Source: Streptomyces roseirectus
GTDB taxonomy: Bacteria > Actinomycetota > Actinomycetes > Streptomycetales > Streptomycetaceae
Direction: 5' to 3'
Length of the DNA stretch: 64,000 bases
Assembly (NCBI RefSeq): GCF_014489635.1
Contig: NZ_CP060828.1
Span: forward strand, 5,264,501 to 5,328,500
Positions 44,321 through 51,614 of the stretch are shown piece by piece. Made by a program: the position numbers and the translations under genes. Each line of letters opens with the position of its first letter. The first letter of the stretch is position 1. The notes below the pieces were generated by a model, which worked only from the letters and a program-made list of their open reading frames with translations, did no database searches and was not told the DNA's origin.

Positions 44321-44326
44321 TAGGGT
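44321..44326 (+). promoter_or_regulatory. -10 box of a leaderless promoter
   Basis: TAGGGT is followed by six C residues and the ATG at 44333. Confidence 0.5.
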
Positions 44327-44332
44327 CCCCCC

Positions 44333-44680
44333 ATGCCCCCGCTCACCGACCACCCTCACGTCACCGTCCGCTGCCAGGAGAATCCGGCCGTGGAGGTGCG
44401 CCTCGCCTGGCCCGGGGACGCCGACCTGCCCCACTTCCTCAAGGAGACGGCCGCCCTGTACCGAGGCTGGACCGGCGAGCGCCACTGGCGCACCGCCGAC
44501 GGCGATCTCGCCCTGTCGGCCGTCTTCCGCTCGGGCGGCCACGTGACCCTGACCTGGACGACCCGCACCCGCGCCCCCTGGACGGCCTCCCTGACCACCT
44601 GCCTGGAGGCCGGCGAACGGATGGCCGCCCTCGCGGCAGAGGTCGACTGGTTTCTCGCTGATGGTTCGGCATGCGTCTGA
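44333..44680 (+). CDS. DUF6228-like small protein
   Basis: This 115-residue protein contains VTVRCQENPAVEVRLAW, LPHFLKETAALYRGWTGERHWRT, LALSAVFRSGGHVTLTWTTR and LEAGERMAALAAEVDWFLAD. The middle and end match what I remember of the Streptomyces DUF6228 family, but the N-terminal strand region looks shortened. DUF6228-type proteins have no proven role; some resemble immunity proteins. It overlaps the next gene by 10 nt, so the two are coupled. Confidence 0.7.
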   Translation: MPPLTDHPHVTVRCQENPAVEVRLAWPGDADLPHFLKETAALYRGWTGERHWRTADGDLALSAVFRSGGHVTLTWTTRTRAPWTASLTTCLEAGERMAALAAEVDWFLADGSACV

Positions 44681-45069
44681 CCTGGACTCTTGCCGGTGCG
44701 GGGTGGGCCGATGGGGTGGTTGAGGGGGAGCTGGGGCGGGCGGAGTTTTCGGTGTCGTGCATCGCGCCGGGGCCGGAGCGGGCGCAGTTCGAGGCGGAGC
44801 CTACGGCTTTTCGGTGGGTGTTTTATCGGGAGGGGGAGATGGTGTGGGTGCGGGTTCTGGAGCTGCCGGATGGTGGCGCTCATGACGGGCGGGGAGTCGA
44901 GATCTGGTCGGGCGTCGTCGGCGTGGAGGAGCTGGGACGGGCTGCGATCAGGTGTTTTGACGAGGTGGAGCGTGTGTACGGGGTGAGTGGCTATCGGGGG
45001 AAGTGGGGCGAGCACTTTCCGAGTGTGGAGTTGGAGGCCCTGCGGAGGCTCGTCGATGGGCTCCCGTAG
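44671..45069 (+). CDS. Hypothetical protein coupled to the DUF6228-like gene
   Basis: This 132-residue acidic protein has a beta-rich N-terminal half (MRLTWTLAGAGWADGVVEGEL, FRWVFYREGEMVWVRVLELPD) and a helical C-terminal half (EELGRAAIRCFDEVERVYGV, VELEALRRLVDGLP). The start overlaps the upstream gene. Codon choice is G/T-rich, with many GGG codons, unlike the C-rich gene before it. I do not recognise the family; the small paired acidic proteins would suit an immunity-like role, but no toxin is adjacent. Confidence 0.65.
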   Translation: MRLTWTLAGAGWADGVVEGELGRAEFSVSCIAPGPERAQFEAEPTAFRWVFYREGEMVWVRVLELPDGGAHDGRGVEIWSGVVGVEELGRAAIRCFDEVERVYGVSGYRGKWGEHFPSVELEALRRLVDGLP

Positions 45070-45088
45070 GGGTGATGTGGGTCACAGG

Positions 45089-45115
45089 TGTCACAGCCTT
45101 CGTTCGTTCGGTGTC
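45089..45115 (+). promoter_or_regulatory. Candidate ECF41-type promoter
   Basis: TGTCACA (45089-45095) is followed after 16 nt by TGTC (45112-45115). ECF41 sigma factors are known to use TGTCACA and CGTC with a similar spacer, so only one base of the -10 differs. It lies 40 nt upstream of the oxidoreductase-ECF41 gene pair. Confidence 0.6.
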
Positions 45116-45155
45116 TTGAGGGCGAACGCATCGGGAGTGAGCGAAGGAGATGGCG

Positions 45156-46325
45156 ATGGGCGGGAACACCGGGGTGGTCGTGGTGGGTGGCGGGTACGCC
45201 GGGGTGATGGCGGCGAACCGGCTGGCGCGGGCGGAGGGCGTGGAGGTCACGCTGGTGAACGCGCGGGCGGAGTTCGTGCAGCGGATCAGGCTGCACCAGG
45301 TGGCGGCGGGGACGCACGAGGCGGTGGTGGAGTACCGCAAGGTGCTGAGTGAGAAGGTGCGGTTGGTGGTGGACTCGGTGATGGAGATTGATGCCCGGGG
45401 GCGGGTGCTGCGCACCGAGAAGGGGGTGATCGGGTACGACTACCTCGTGTACGCCGTCGGGAGCGGTGCGGCGGGGCAACAGGCGCCCGGCGTAAGGGAG
45501 TTCGCGTACCCGCTCGCGTCGCTGGAGGAGGCGCGGGAGGTGCGGACGGCCCTGGAGGCGGCCCCGGACGCCCGTGTCGCCGTCGTCGGCGGCGGAGCCA
45601 CCGGCATCGAGATCGCCGCCGAACTCGCCGAACAGGGACGGCGGGTGACGTTGATCTGCGGCGGCGTCCTGAACCCGTACCTGCACGAGAAGGGCCGCGA
45701 GACGATCAGGGAACGCCTGGTCGGACTCGGCGTGACGGTGCTCGACGAGGCGAAGGCGGCCGAGGTGACGGAGACGTCCGTGAGGCTGGCGGACGGAACC
45801 CTGATCCCCAGTCAGATCACCGTGTGGACAGCGGGGTTCAGCGTCCCGGACCTCGCCCTGCGCAGCGGCCTCAGCACGGACGCCACCGGCAGGCTCATCA
45901 CCGATGACACCCTGACCAGCATCGACGACGAGCACATCGTCGCGGCCGGCGACGCGGCGGCCCCGAAGGACGCGTCGTACCGCATGGGTTGCCAGTCGGC
46001 CGTCCAACTGGGCCCGCAGGCCGCCGAGACCGTGCTGAGCCGCATCGCGGGAACCCAACCCGCCCCGATCCACGTGGCGTTCGCCGGCCAGTGCCTCAGC
46101 CTGGGCCGCAGGACGGGCGTCTTCCAGATCTCGGAGCGGGACGACACGGCGAAGGCGTCGCACCTGCGGGGCCGCACCGGCGGCGTCGTGAAGGAGTTCA
46201 TCTGCCGCAGCACGGTGTGGCAACTCGCCTTCGAGGCAAGGAAGGCGGGGAAGTCCAAGAACTCCAAGGGCCAGGGCGAGAAGCCGAAGGACTCGCACCG
46301 CCAACAGCCCGTCGCCGCACACTGA
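45156..46325 (+). CDS. FAD-dependent NADH dehydrogenase-like oxidoreductase
   Basis: This 389-residue flavoprotein is a type II NADH dehydrogenase/ferredoxin reductase-like enzyme. The FAD-binding start is VVVVGGGYAGVMAANRLA, then comes the mid motif YDYLVYAVGSGA; the NAD(P)-binding Rossmann turn is VAVVGGGATGIEIAAELAEQG and the second FAD motif is EHIVAAGDAA. The C-terminus is basic (KSKNSKGQGEKPKDS) without an obvious membrane helix. ATG 45156 has AAGGAG at a suitable distance; an ATG 6 nt earlier is too close. It lies 38 nt before the ECF41 gene, the classic ECF41 partner arrangement. Confidence 0.88.
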   Translation: MGGNTGVVVVGGGYAGVMAANRLARAEGVEVTLVNARAEFVQRIRLHQVAAGTHEAVVEYRKVLSEKVRLVVDSVMEIDARGRVLRTEKGVIGYDYLVYAVGSGAAGQQAPGVREFAYPLASLEEAREVRTALEAAPDARVAVVGGGATGIEIAAELAEQGRRVTLICGGVLNPYLHEKGRETIRERLVGLGVTVLDEAKAAEVTETSVRLADGTLIPSQITVWTAGFSVPDLALRSGLSTDATGRLITDDTLTSIDDEHIVAAGDAAAPKDASYRMGCQSAVQLGPQAAETVLSRIAGTQPAPIHVAFAGQCLSLGRRTGVFQISERDDTAKASHLRGRTGGVVKEFICRSTVWQLAFEARKAGKSKNSKGQGEKPKDSHRQQPVAAH

Positions 46326-46363
46326 TCGACAGCACACACCGATCAACAGGGGGAACCACAGAC

Positions 46364-47248
46364 ATGACCGACCAGGCCACAGACGCGTTCGTCGCCCACC
46401 GCAACCTCCTCTTCACCGTCGCCTACGAAATGCTGGGCTCGGCGGCGGACGCCGAAGACGTGCTCCAGGAAACGTGGTTGAGATGGATGAAGGTCGACCT
46501 GGACACCGTCCGCGACCACCGCGCCTACCTCGTCCGCATCACCACCCGCCAGGCCCTCAACCGCCTGCGCACGGTCTCCCGCCGACGCGAGTCGTACGTC
46601 GGCCCCTGGCTCCCCGAGCCCCTGCTGACCGCGCCGGACGTCGCCCAGGACGTCGAACTCGCGGAGAGCATGTCGATGGCGCTGATGCTGGTCCTGGAGA
46701 CCCTGGCACCCACCGAACGTGCGGTGTTCGTCCTGCGCGAGGTCTTCGACGTCGGGTACGACGACATCGCGGCGGCCGTCGACAAGACCCCCGCCGCCGT
46801 ACGGCAGATCGCGCACCGCGCCCGCAAGCACGTCGACGCCCGGCGCCCCCGGCAGACCGTCTCCGCCCGGGAGACGCAGGCGGCGGTGGACGCGTTCCAG
46901 GCGGCCCTCGAATCCGGCGACTTCCAGGGCCTGTTGGACGTCCTCGCCCCTGACGTCGTCCTCATGACGGACGGCGGCGGCGTCAAACTCGCCGCGCGCG
47001 TACCGCTGTTCGGCGCCGACAAGATCGTCCGCTACATGGCCGGGATCAGCAGGAAGAACGGCGCCGCGATCACCTCCCACCCGACCCTCGTCAACGGCGC
47101 GCCGGCGCTCGCGATGCACCTCGACGGGGAGTTCGACGGGGTCATCGCGTTCAGCGTCGAGGAGGCCCGCATCACCGGGATGTACTACGTCCGCAACCCC
47201 GAGAAGCTGACCGGGTACACGTCGGGCGAAACCCTCAACCTGCCGTAG
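46364..47248 (+). CDS. ECF41-family RNA polymerase sigma factor
   Basis: This 294-residue sigma factor has region 2 (FVAHRNLLFTVAYEMLGSAADAEDVLQETWLRW), region 4 (LAPTERAVFVLREVFDVGYDDIAAAV) and a fused C-terminal SnoaL-like domain (about 175-294). The three ECF41 marks are present: WLPEP in the linker (YVGPWLPEP), DGGGVK in the extension and NPEKL near the end. In this group the extension acts in place of a separate anti-sigma factor. It is cotranscribed with the oxidoreductase and may drive that promoter. A terminator follows. Confidence 0.93.
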   Translation: MTDQATDAFVAHRNLLFTVAYEMLGSAADAEDVLQETWLRWMKVDLDTVRDHRAYLVRITTRQALNRLRTVSRRRESYVGPWLPEPLLTAPDVAQDVELAESMSMALMLVLETLAPTERAVFVLREVFDVGYDDIAAAVDKTPAAVRQIAHRARKHVDARRPRQTVSARETQAAVDAFQAALESGDFQGLLDVLAPDVVLMTDGGGVKLAARVPLFGADKIVRYMAGISRKNGAAITSHPTLVNGAPALAMHLDGEFDGVIAFSVEEARITGMYYVRNPEKLTGYTSGETLNLP

Positions 47249-47268
47249 AGCGGGGTGAGTTGAGAGCT

Positions 47269-47300
47269 GAGAGGCGGGCCTGCCGGGGGGCTCGCCTCTC
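47269..47300. terminator. Terminator after the ECF41 gene
   Basis: An 8-bp stem (GAGAGGCG with CGCCTCTC) with a GC-rich loop lies between convergent genes. Confidence 0.6.
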
Positions 47301-47309
47301 TCCTTGCGC

Positions 47310-47822
47310 TCAGGGCGCCGTTGTCGGGTCACTCGCCGGTGACGGGACGGCGGACGGCGCCATGGACTCCTTCGTCTCGGGTTCCTTCGCCGCGGACTCC
47401 TTGGTCCCGCTGTCGACGGACGGGGACGGCGTGGGGAGTTGGTGGTCCGGCGGCGCGAGGGTCGGGGACGCCGTCTCGTCCACCGGGGTGGGCGTCGGGG
47501 ACGGTTTCTCCGTGTCCCGGGCGGGACTCGGGGCCGGTGAGATGGTCGCCGGGGGCGGGGCCAGCGGCGGGGACTCGTGGGCCGGGGGGTGCGACGTCGA
47601 CGTCAGCGGGAGGGCGATCAGGAACGCCGCCGTGCAGGCCGCCGCCGTCGCCAGCACCGTACGGGCCCTGCGGCGGCGGGACTTGCGGCGCAGGGCGGTG
47701 AAGTGGCCCTGGGGCGCGGCGAGATGGGAGGCCGGGGGGCGCAACAGCTCGACCAACGGGTCCTCTTGGCCGTCGCCGGTGGTGCCGTCGGCGTTGTCCT
47801 CGGCGTCAAAGCGTGTGGTCAA
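47310..47822 (-). CDS. Single-pass membrane protein, possible anti-sigma factor
   Basis: This 170-residue protein has a cytosolic part of about 55 residues (MTTRFDAEDNADGT to LRRKSRRRRARTV), one membrane helix (LATAAACTAAFLIALPLTS) and a Pro/Ser/Thr/Glu-rich outside tail. Its start overlaps the ECF sigma gene by 17 nt. Position and topology fit an anti-sigma factor, but the zinc-type HxxxCxxC motif is absent, so this is inference. Confidence 0.65.
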   Translation of the reverse strand: MTTRFDAEDNADGTTGDGQEDPLVELLRPPASHLAAPQGHFTALRRKSRRRRARTVLATAAACTAAFLIALPLTSTSHPPAHESPPLAPPPATISPAPSPARDTEKPSPTPTPVDETASPTLAPPDHQLPTPSPSVDSGTKESAAKEPETKESMAPSAVPSPASDPTTAP

Positions 47823-48417
47823 GGCTTCTCCTCAGGTGGGCTCGGAGCAGCTCGCGGGCCGCGTGGAGGTCGGCCTTGACGGTGCCCTCCCGGCGTCCGG
47901 TCAGGGCGGACACCTGGCGGATCGGCATGTCAGCGTAGTAGTGGAGCAGGATCGGGACGCGCAGCCGTTCCGGCAGGGACTGCACGAGCAGGCGCACCGA
48001 CGGGTCCGTCTGCTCCTGCGCCGGGCGCAGGGCCTCCTCCGTCTTCGCCCGTCTCATCGCCCTCCTCTCCCGCTCCACCTTGCGCCAGTGGTCCCGCACG
48101 ATGTTCGCCGCCGTGACGTACAGGAAACCCTGCGGCTCCTCCACCTTCGTCCACCGTGACCACAGCCGCGTGAACGCCTCCGACGCGATCTCGTGCGCCG
48201 TCTCGTCGTCGTCCACCAGCCGCCTGCACCAGCCGGCCAGGCGGGGGTACACCGCCGCGAACAACTCGGCCGCCGCCTCCTCCCGCGAACGGGTCCGGGG
48301 GCGGCTCCAGGGGAGGGCACGGGTCCGGGTTCCGTCGCGCCGGTACGGCACGGTCACAGCGGCCTCGCTCCCCACCCGCGAGGCCACCTCACGCCGTCCT
48401 CCCACCTCGCCCCTCAC
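47806..48417 (-). CDS. ECF-type RNA polymerase sigma factor
   Basis: This 203-residue protein has a sigma region 2 (LFAAVYPRLAGWCRRLVDDDETAHEIASEAFTRLW) and a region 4 (LPERLRVPILLHYYADMPIRQVSALTGRREGTVKADLHAARELLR, read in parts). The GTG start overlaps the sortase stop (GTGA). The N-terminal 40 residues are Arg-rich and may be partly untranslated, since an internal GTG is possible. It sits between a sortase and a putative anti-sigma factor, so it probably regulates the cell-surface operon it belongs to. Confidence 0.88.
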   Translation of the reverse strand: MRGEVGGRREVASRVGSEAAVTVPYRRDGTRTRALPWSRPRTRSREEAAAELFAAVYPRLAGWCRRLVDDDETAHEIASEAFTRLWSRWTKVEEPQGFLYVTAANIVRDHWRKVERERRAMRRAKTEEALRPAQEQTDPSVRLLVQSLPERLRVPILLHYYADMPIRQVSALTGRREGTVKADLHAARELLRAHLRRSLDHTL

Positions 48418-49034
48418 CCCCGCTCCAACTCCGCGAACACGATCACGTTGGCCGAGTAGCCGTCGCCGGTGCGGGTGCCGCCGCAGGTGATCAGGCGGAG
48501 TTCCGGGCGGGCGGTGTCGCCGTACACCTCACGGGTCGGGAACGCGGACTTCGGGACCGTGCGGACGGAGGTCACGCGGAAGACGGGTGCGCCGCCGTCC
48601 GAGAGTCGGGCGGTGATCTCGTCGCCCCGGCGGAGTTCGGGGAGGCGGTGGAAGACGCCGGGCCCGTAGTCGCCCACGGTCAGGTGACCGAGGACGACGG
48701 AAGGGCCGGTCCGCCCGGGGGCGGGGGAGTACCGGTACCAGCCCGCCCGGTTGTGCGCGGTGACCGGCGGGACCTCCACCGTGCCGTCACCGGCGAGGCC
48801 GAGGGAGAGGAGGGGGGTGTCGACGCCGATGGACGGGATACGGAGGTCTACGGGTATGACAGGGCCGACGCGCTTGGCGGCGCCGGACGTCTCACCGCCC
48901 CCGGCGGCCTGGACCGTCCCCACCGAGCCGTCGTCGTCCGACGACACCCGCACCCCCTCCCCACCCGACCCGCACCCCACGAGCAACGCCCCCAGCCCCG
49001 CCACGGCGAACCCCCGCCTGGACAGCACCGTCAC
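48414..49034 (-). CDS. Class F-like sortase with Tat/lipoprotein signal
   Basis: This 206-residue transpeptidase is expected to attach surface proteins. The N-terminus reads SRRGFAVAGLGALLVGC, combining a twin-arginine motif and a lipobox, so it may be exported folded and lipid-anchored at Cys21. The sortase domain runs from PVDLRIPSIGVDTPLL to VIVFAELERG. Catalytic residues are His117 (VLGHLTVGDYG), Cys184 (LRLITCGG) and a candidate Arg188. It overlaps both neighbours by 4 nt, upstream with a likely substrate and downstream with a sigma factor. Confidence 0.87.
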   Translation of the reverse strand: MTVLSRRGFAVAGLGALLVGCGSGGEGVRVSSDDDGSVGTVQAAGGGETSGAAKRVGPVIPVDLRIPSIGVDTPLLSLGLAGDGTVEVPPVTAHNRAGWYRYSPAPGRTGPSVVLGHLTVGDYGPGVFHRLPELRRGDEITARLSDGGAPVFRVTSVRTVPKSAFPTREVYGDTARPELRLITCGGTRTGDGYSANVIVFAELERG

Positions 49035-49426
49035 TCCCCGGTCGCCCGCCGGCGCCGCACGACGACGAAGGCACCCCCGGCGAGCAGCACGGCCCCGGCC
49101 CCGGCACCGACGTACCCCACGGACGACGACCCGGACCCGGACCCCTCACCCACCCCGGTGTCGGCGGCCCCCGACGGCACCACCGACACCTGCCCCGGCC
49201 CCTCACTCGGCACCGGACTCGGCACCGCGCTGGCCTCACTCGGCATCTTGGTCGGCGCGTCACTGGCCAGGTCCCCCGGCGCCGGAGCCGGAGCCTCGGT
49301 CGGCGCCACACTCGGCACCGGAGTCGGCGTCTCCGCGAACGCCGTCCCGGCACCGGTCAGACCGGCGACACCGACAACACCGCTGAGCACAAAGGCTCCC
49401 AGCACAGCACGAGCGGTACGACGCAT
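49031..49426 (-). CDS. Secreted protein with C-terminal sorting-like signal
   Basis: This 131-residue protein has a signal peptide (residues 1-31, ending AFA), a disordered Pro/Ser/Glu/Ala region, then SGAADTGVGEG, a hydrophobic helix (VGYVGAGAGAVLLAGGAFVVV) and a basic tail RRRRATGE. That is the order of a cell-wall sorting signal, with ADTG (residues 88-91) in place of LPxTG. Its stop overlaps the sortase start (ATGA), so it is probably that sortase's substrate. The mature part is too short and featureless for a function call. Confidence 0.8.
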   Translation of the reverse strand: MRRTARAVLGAFVLSGVVGVAGLTGAGTAFAETPTPVPSVAPTEAPAPAPGDLASDAPTKMPSEASAVPSPVPSEGPGQVSVVPSGAADTGVGEGSGSGSSSVGYVGAGAGAVLLAGGAFVVVRRRRATGE

Positions 49427-49539
49427 GGCTTCGGTTCTCCTCGTCTCGGTCCACCCGGGCGGGGTGGAATCGAGCGGAGAGACGAGACAGCAGAAGCCTC
49501 AGTTGTAAAGAACTGGCAAAGCCAACTGTTACCTCAGAA

Positions 49540-49926
49540 CTACACCAGCGGCTCGTCCCTGGGTACCAGCATCACCCGATGCAGATTGCACCGAGACCCT
49601 TCCTCCCCCGGCGCCCCCGCCTGATGCGCCTTGAGAGCCATGCTGACGAGACTGATCAGCAGATCGACGTCGGACTCGCAGTCGAGGTGCACGGTGACCC
49701 AGCGGGACCCGGGAAGAAGCCGGATCGCCGTGGACGCGCGCAGGTCGCGGGAGAGTCGCTGGATGGCCTGGCCGGTGAGGTGGAGGTCGACCTCGTGGGC
49801 GGAGTGGAAGTGGACGATCTCGCTGTACGCGGAACGCAGAGCGGAACCCGTACCGCACGCGGCTCGCACCGTCGTGAGGTCGGGCCAACTCGCCAGTCGT
49901 TCATGGGCGCGCTCGGCCGGTGTCAT
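49540..49926 (-). CDS. DUF5519/luciferase-domain protein
   Basis: This 128-residue protein has an N-terminal helix (MTPAERAHERLASWPDL), a beta-sheet with SEIVHFHSAHEVDLHLT (two His), then IQRLSRDLRASTAIRLLPGSRWVTVHLDCESDVDLLISLVSMAL. This matches the DUF5519 family, named for similarity to a luciferase-associated domain, which has no proven activity. It is in a single-gene unit. Confidence 0.78.
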   Translation of the reverse strand: MTPAERAHERLASWPDLTTVRAACGTGSALRSAYSEIVHFHSAHEVDLHLTGQAIQRLSRDLRASTAIRLLPGSRWVTVHLDCESDVDLLISLVSMALKAHQAGAPGEEGSRCNLHRVMLVPRDEPLV

Positions 49927-50089
49927 GCCCCCATCGTCGCCGGATAACCGCCCAGCTACCAGAGGTTGAGGGTTCCGTAACCTCCCCGTGAGCTGAGAAA
50001 GAACGGAAGGCCACGGTCCGCTCGCGTTCCGTGGCCAGGCGCTCCCCGTCGTCGCACGTCAGCGCGTGTCGGTCACTACGTGTCGGTCA

Positions 50090-51529
50090 CTACGCGTCGG
50101 TCTCCGGCCGGTCCGCGTCCGCCCAGTGCGTGTGGAACATGCCGGGCTTGTCGACCCGCCCGTACGTGTGCGCACCGAAGAAGTCCCGCTGCCCCTGGAG
50201 CAACGCCGCCGGCAGCCGCTCGGCCCGCAGGGTGTCGTAGTACGAGAGAGCCGCCGAGAACGCGGGTACGGGTATCCCCCTACGGGCCGCCGTCGCGACG
50301 ATCTCCCGCCACGGCACCTGCGCGTCCGTGATCTCCCGCGCGAACTCCTTCTCCGTCAACAGGCTGACCAGCGCGGCGTCTTCGGCGTACGCGGCGCGGA
50401 TCCGGTCGAGGAACGACGCCCGGATGATGCAGCCGCCGCGCCAGATGCGGGCGACGGCGGCGAGGTCGATGTCCCAGCCGTACTCCTTCGCCGCGTCCTG
50501 GATCATCGACCACCCCTGGTCGTACGCGATCACCTTCGACGCGTACAGCGCGTTCTCCACCTGCGAGGCGAACCGCGCCGCCTCGGTCCGGCTCAACACC
50601 GGCGTCGTCCCGCCCGGCAACCCCCGATACGCCGCCCGCAAAGCGGTCTGCCCCGACGCGGCCCGCGCGAACGTGGCCTGCGAGATCGCCGTCACCGGCG
50701 CGGCGAGGTCCAGCGCCGTCTGCACCGTCCACCGCCCGGTGCCCTTCTGCCCGGCACGGTCCACGACGACGTCCACGAACGGCCCACCCGTCACCGCGTC
50801 CGTGTGCCCCAGCACCTCGGCCGTGATCTCGATCAGGTACGAGCCCAGCCGCCCCTGGTTCCACTCCCGGAAGATGTCCGCGATCTCCGCCGGCCCGTAC
50901 CCCCCGACCTGCCGCAGCAAGTCATAGGCCTCCGCGATGAGTTGCATGTCGGCGTACTCGATGCCGTTGTGCACCATCTTCACGAAGTGCCCGGCACCGT
51001 CAGCCCCGATGTGCGTGGCACACGGCTCCCCGTCCACCTTCGCGCTGATCGCCTCGAACATCGGCCCCAGCACGGCATACGACTCCACCGACCCGCCCGG
51101 CATGACCGACGGCCCGTGCAGCGCCCCCTCCTCACCCCCGGAGACACCAACACCCACGAAATGGATGCCCTGTTCACGCAGTGCGGCCTCCCGCCGGCGC
51201 GTGTCGGCGAAGTGCGCGTTGCCCCCGTCGATGATCATGTCGCCCGGCTCGAGGAGCGGCGCGAACTCCTCGATCACCGCGTCCGTCGCCTCCCCCGCCT
51301 GCACCATCAGCATCAGCCGACGCGGCCGCTCCAACGCCGCGACGAACTCCGCAGCCGTCTCCGCCGCGACGAACTCCCCCTCGTGGCCGAACTCTTGAAC
51401 GAGCGCGCGCGTACGCCCCGCGCTCCGGTTGTGGACGGCGACCGTGTACCCGTGGCGCGCGAAGTTGCGGGCCAGGTTGCGGCCCATGACCCCGAGTCCG
51501 GTGACGCCGATCGATGCGGAAGCGCTCAT
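50090..51529 (-). CDS. gnd: 6-phosphogluconate dehydrogenase (decarboxylating)
   Basis: This 479-residue enzyme of the oxidative pentose phosphate pathway makes ribulose 5-phosphate and NADPH. The NADP-binding start is IGVTGLGVMGRNLARNFARHG with NRS for the 2'-phosphate. Substrate residues are in GVGVSGGEEGALHGPSVMPGG, HFVKMVHNGIEYADMQLIAE (catalytic Lys and Glu) and KGTGRWT, with a C-terminal helix region SYYDTLRAERLPAALLQGQRDFFGAHTYGR. Length is that of the long, homodimeric form. It is in a single-gene unit. ATG 51529 is the family-typical start. Confidence 0.96.
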   Translation of the reverse strand: MSASASIGVTGLGVMGRNLARNFARHGYTVAVHNRSAGRTRALVQEFGHEGEFVAAETAAEFVAALERPRRLMLMVQAGEATDAVIEEFAPLLEPGDMIIDGGNAHFADTRRREAALREQGIHFVGVGVSGGEEGALHGPSVMPGGSVESYAVLGPMFEAISAKVDGEPCATHIGADGAGHFVKMVHNGIEYADMQLIAEAYDLLRQVGGYGPAEIADIFREWNQGRLGSYLIEITAEVLGHTDAVTGGPFVDVVVDRAGQKGTGRWTVQTALDLAAPVTAISQATFARAASGQTALRAAYRGLPGGTTPVLSRTEAARFASQVENALYASKVIAYDQGWSMIQDAAKEYGWDIDLAAVARIWRGGCIIRASFLDRIRAAYAEDAALVSLLTEKEFAREITDAQVPWREIVATAARRGIPVPAFSAALSYYDTLRAERLPAALLQGQRDFFGAHTYGRVDKPGMFHTHWADADRPETDA

Positions 51530-51614
51530 GTGTGGTACCTGTCCCCTGCGTGGAGGTGAGTCCGTCAGGGTCAAGTACGCGCGCGGCGCGGTCATTTCTC
51601 GATCCGCGGTGTTC

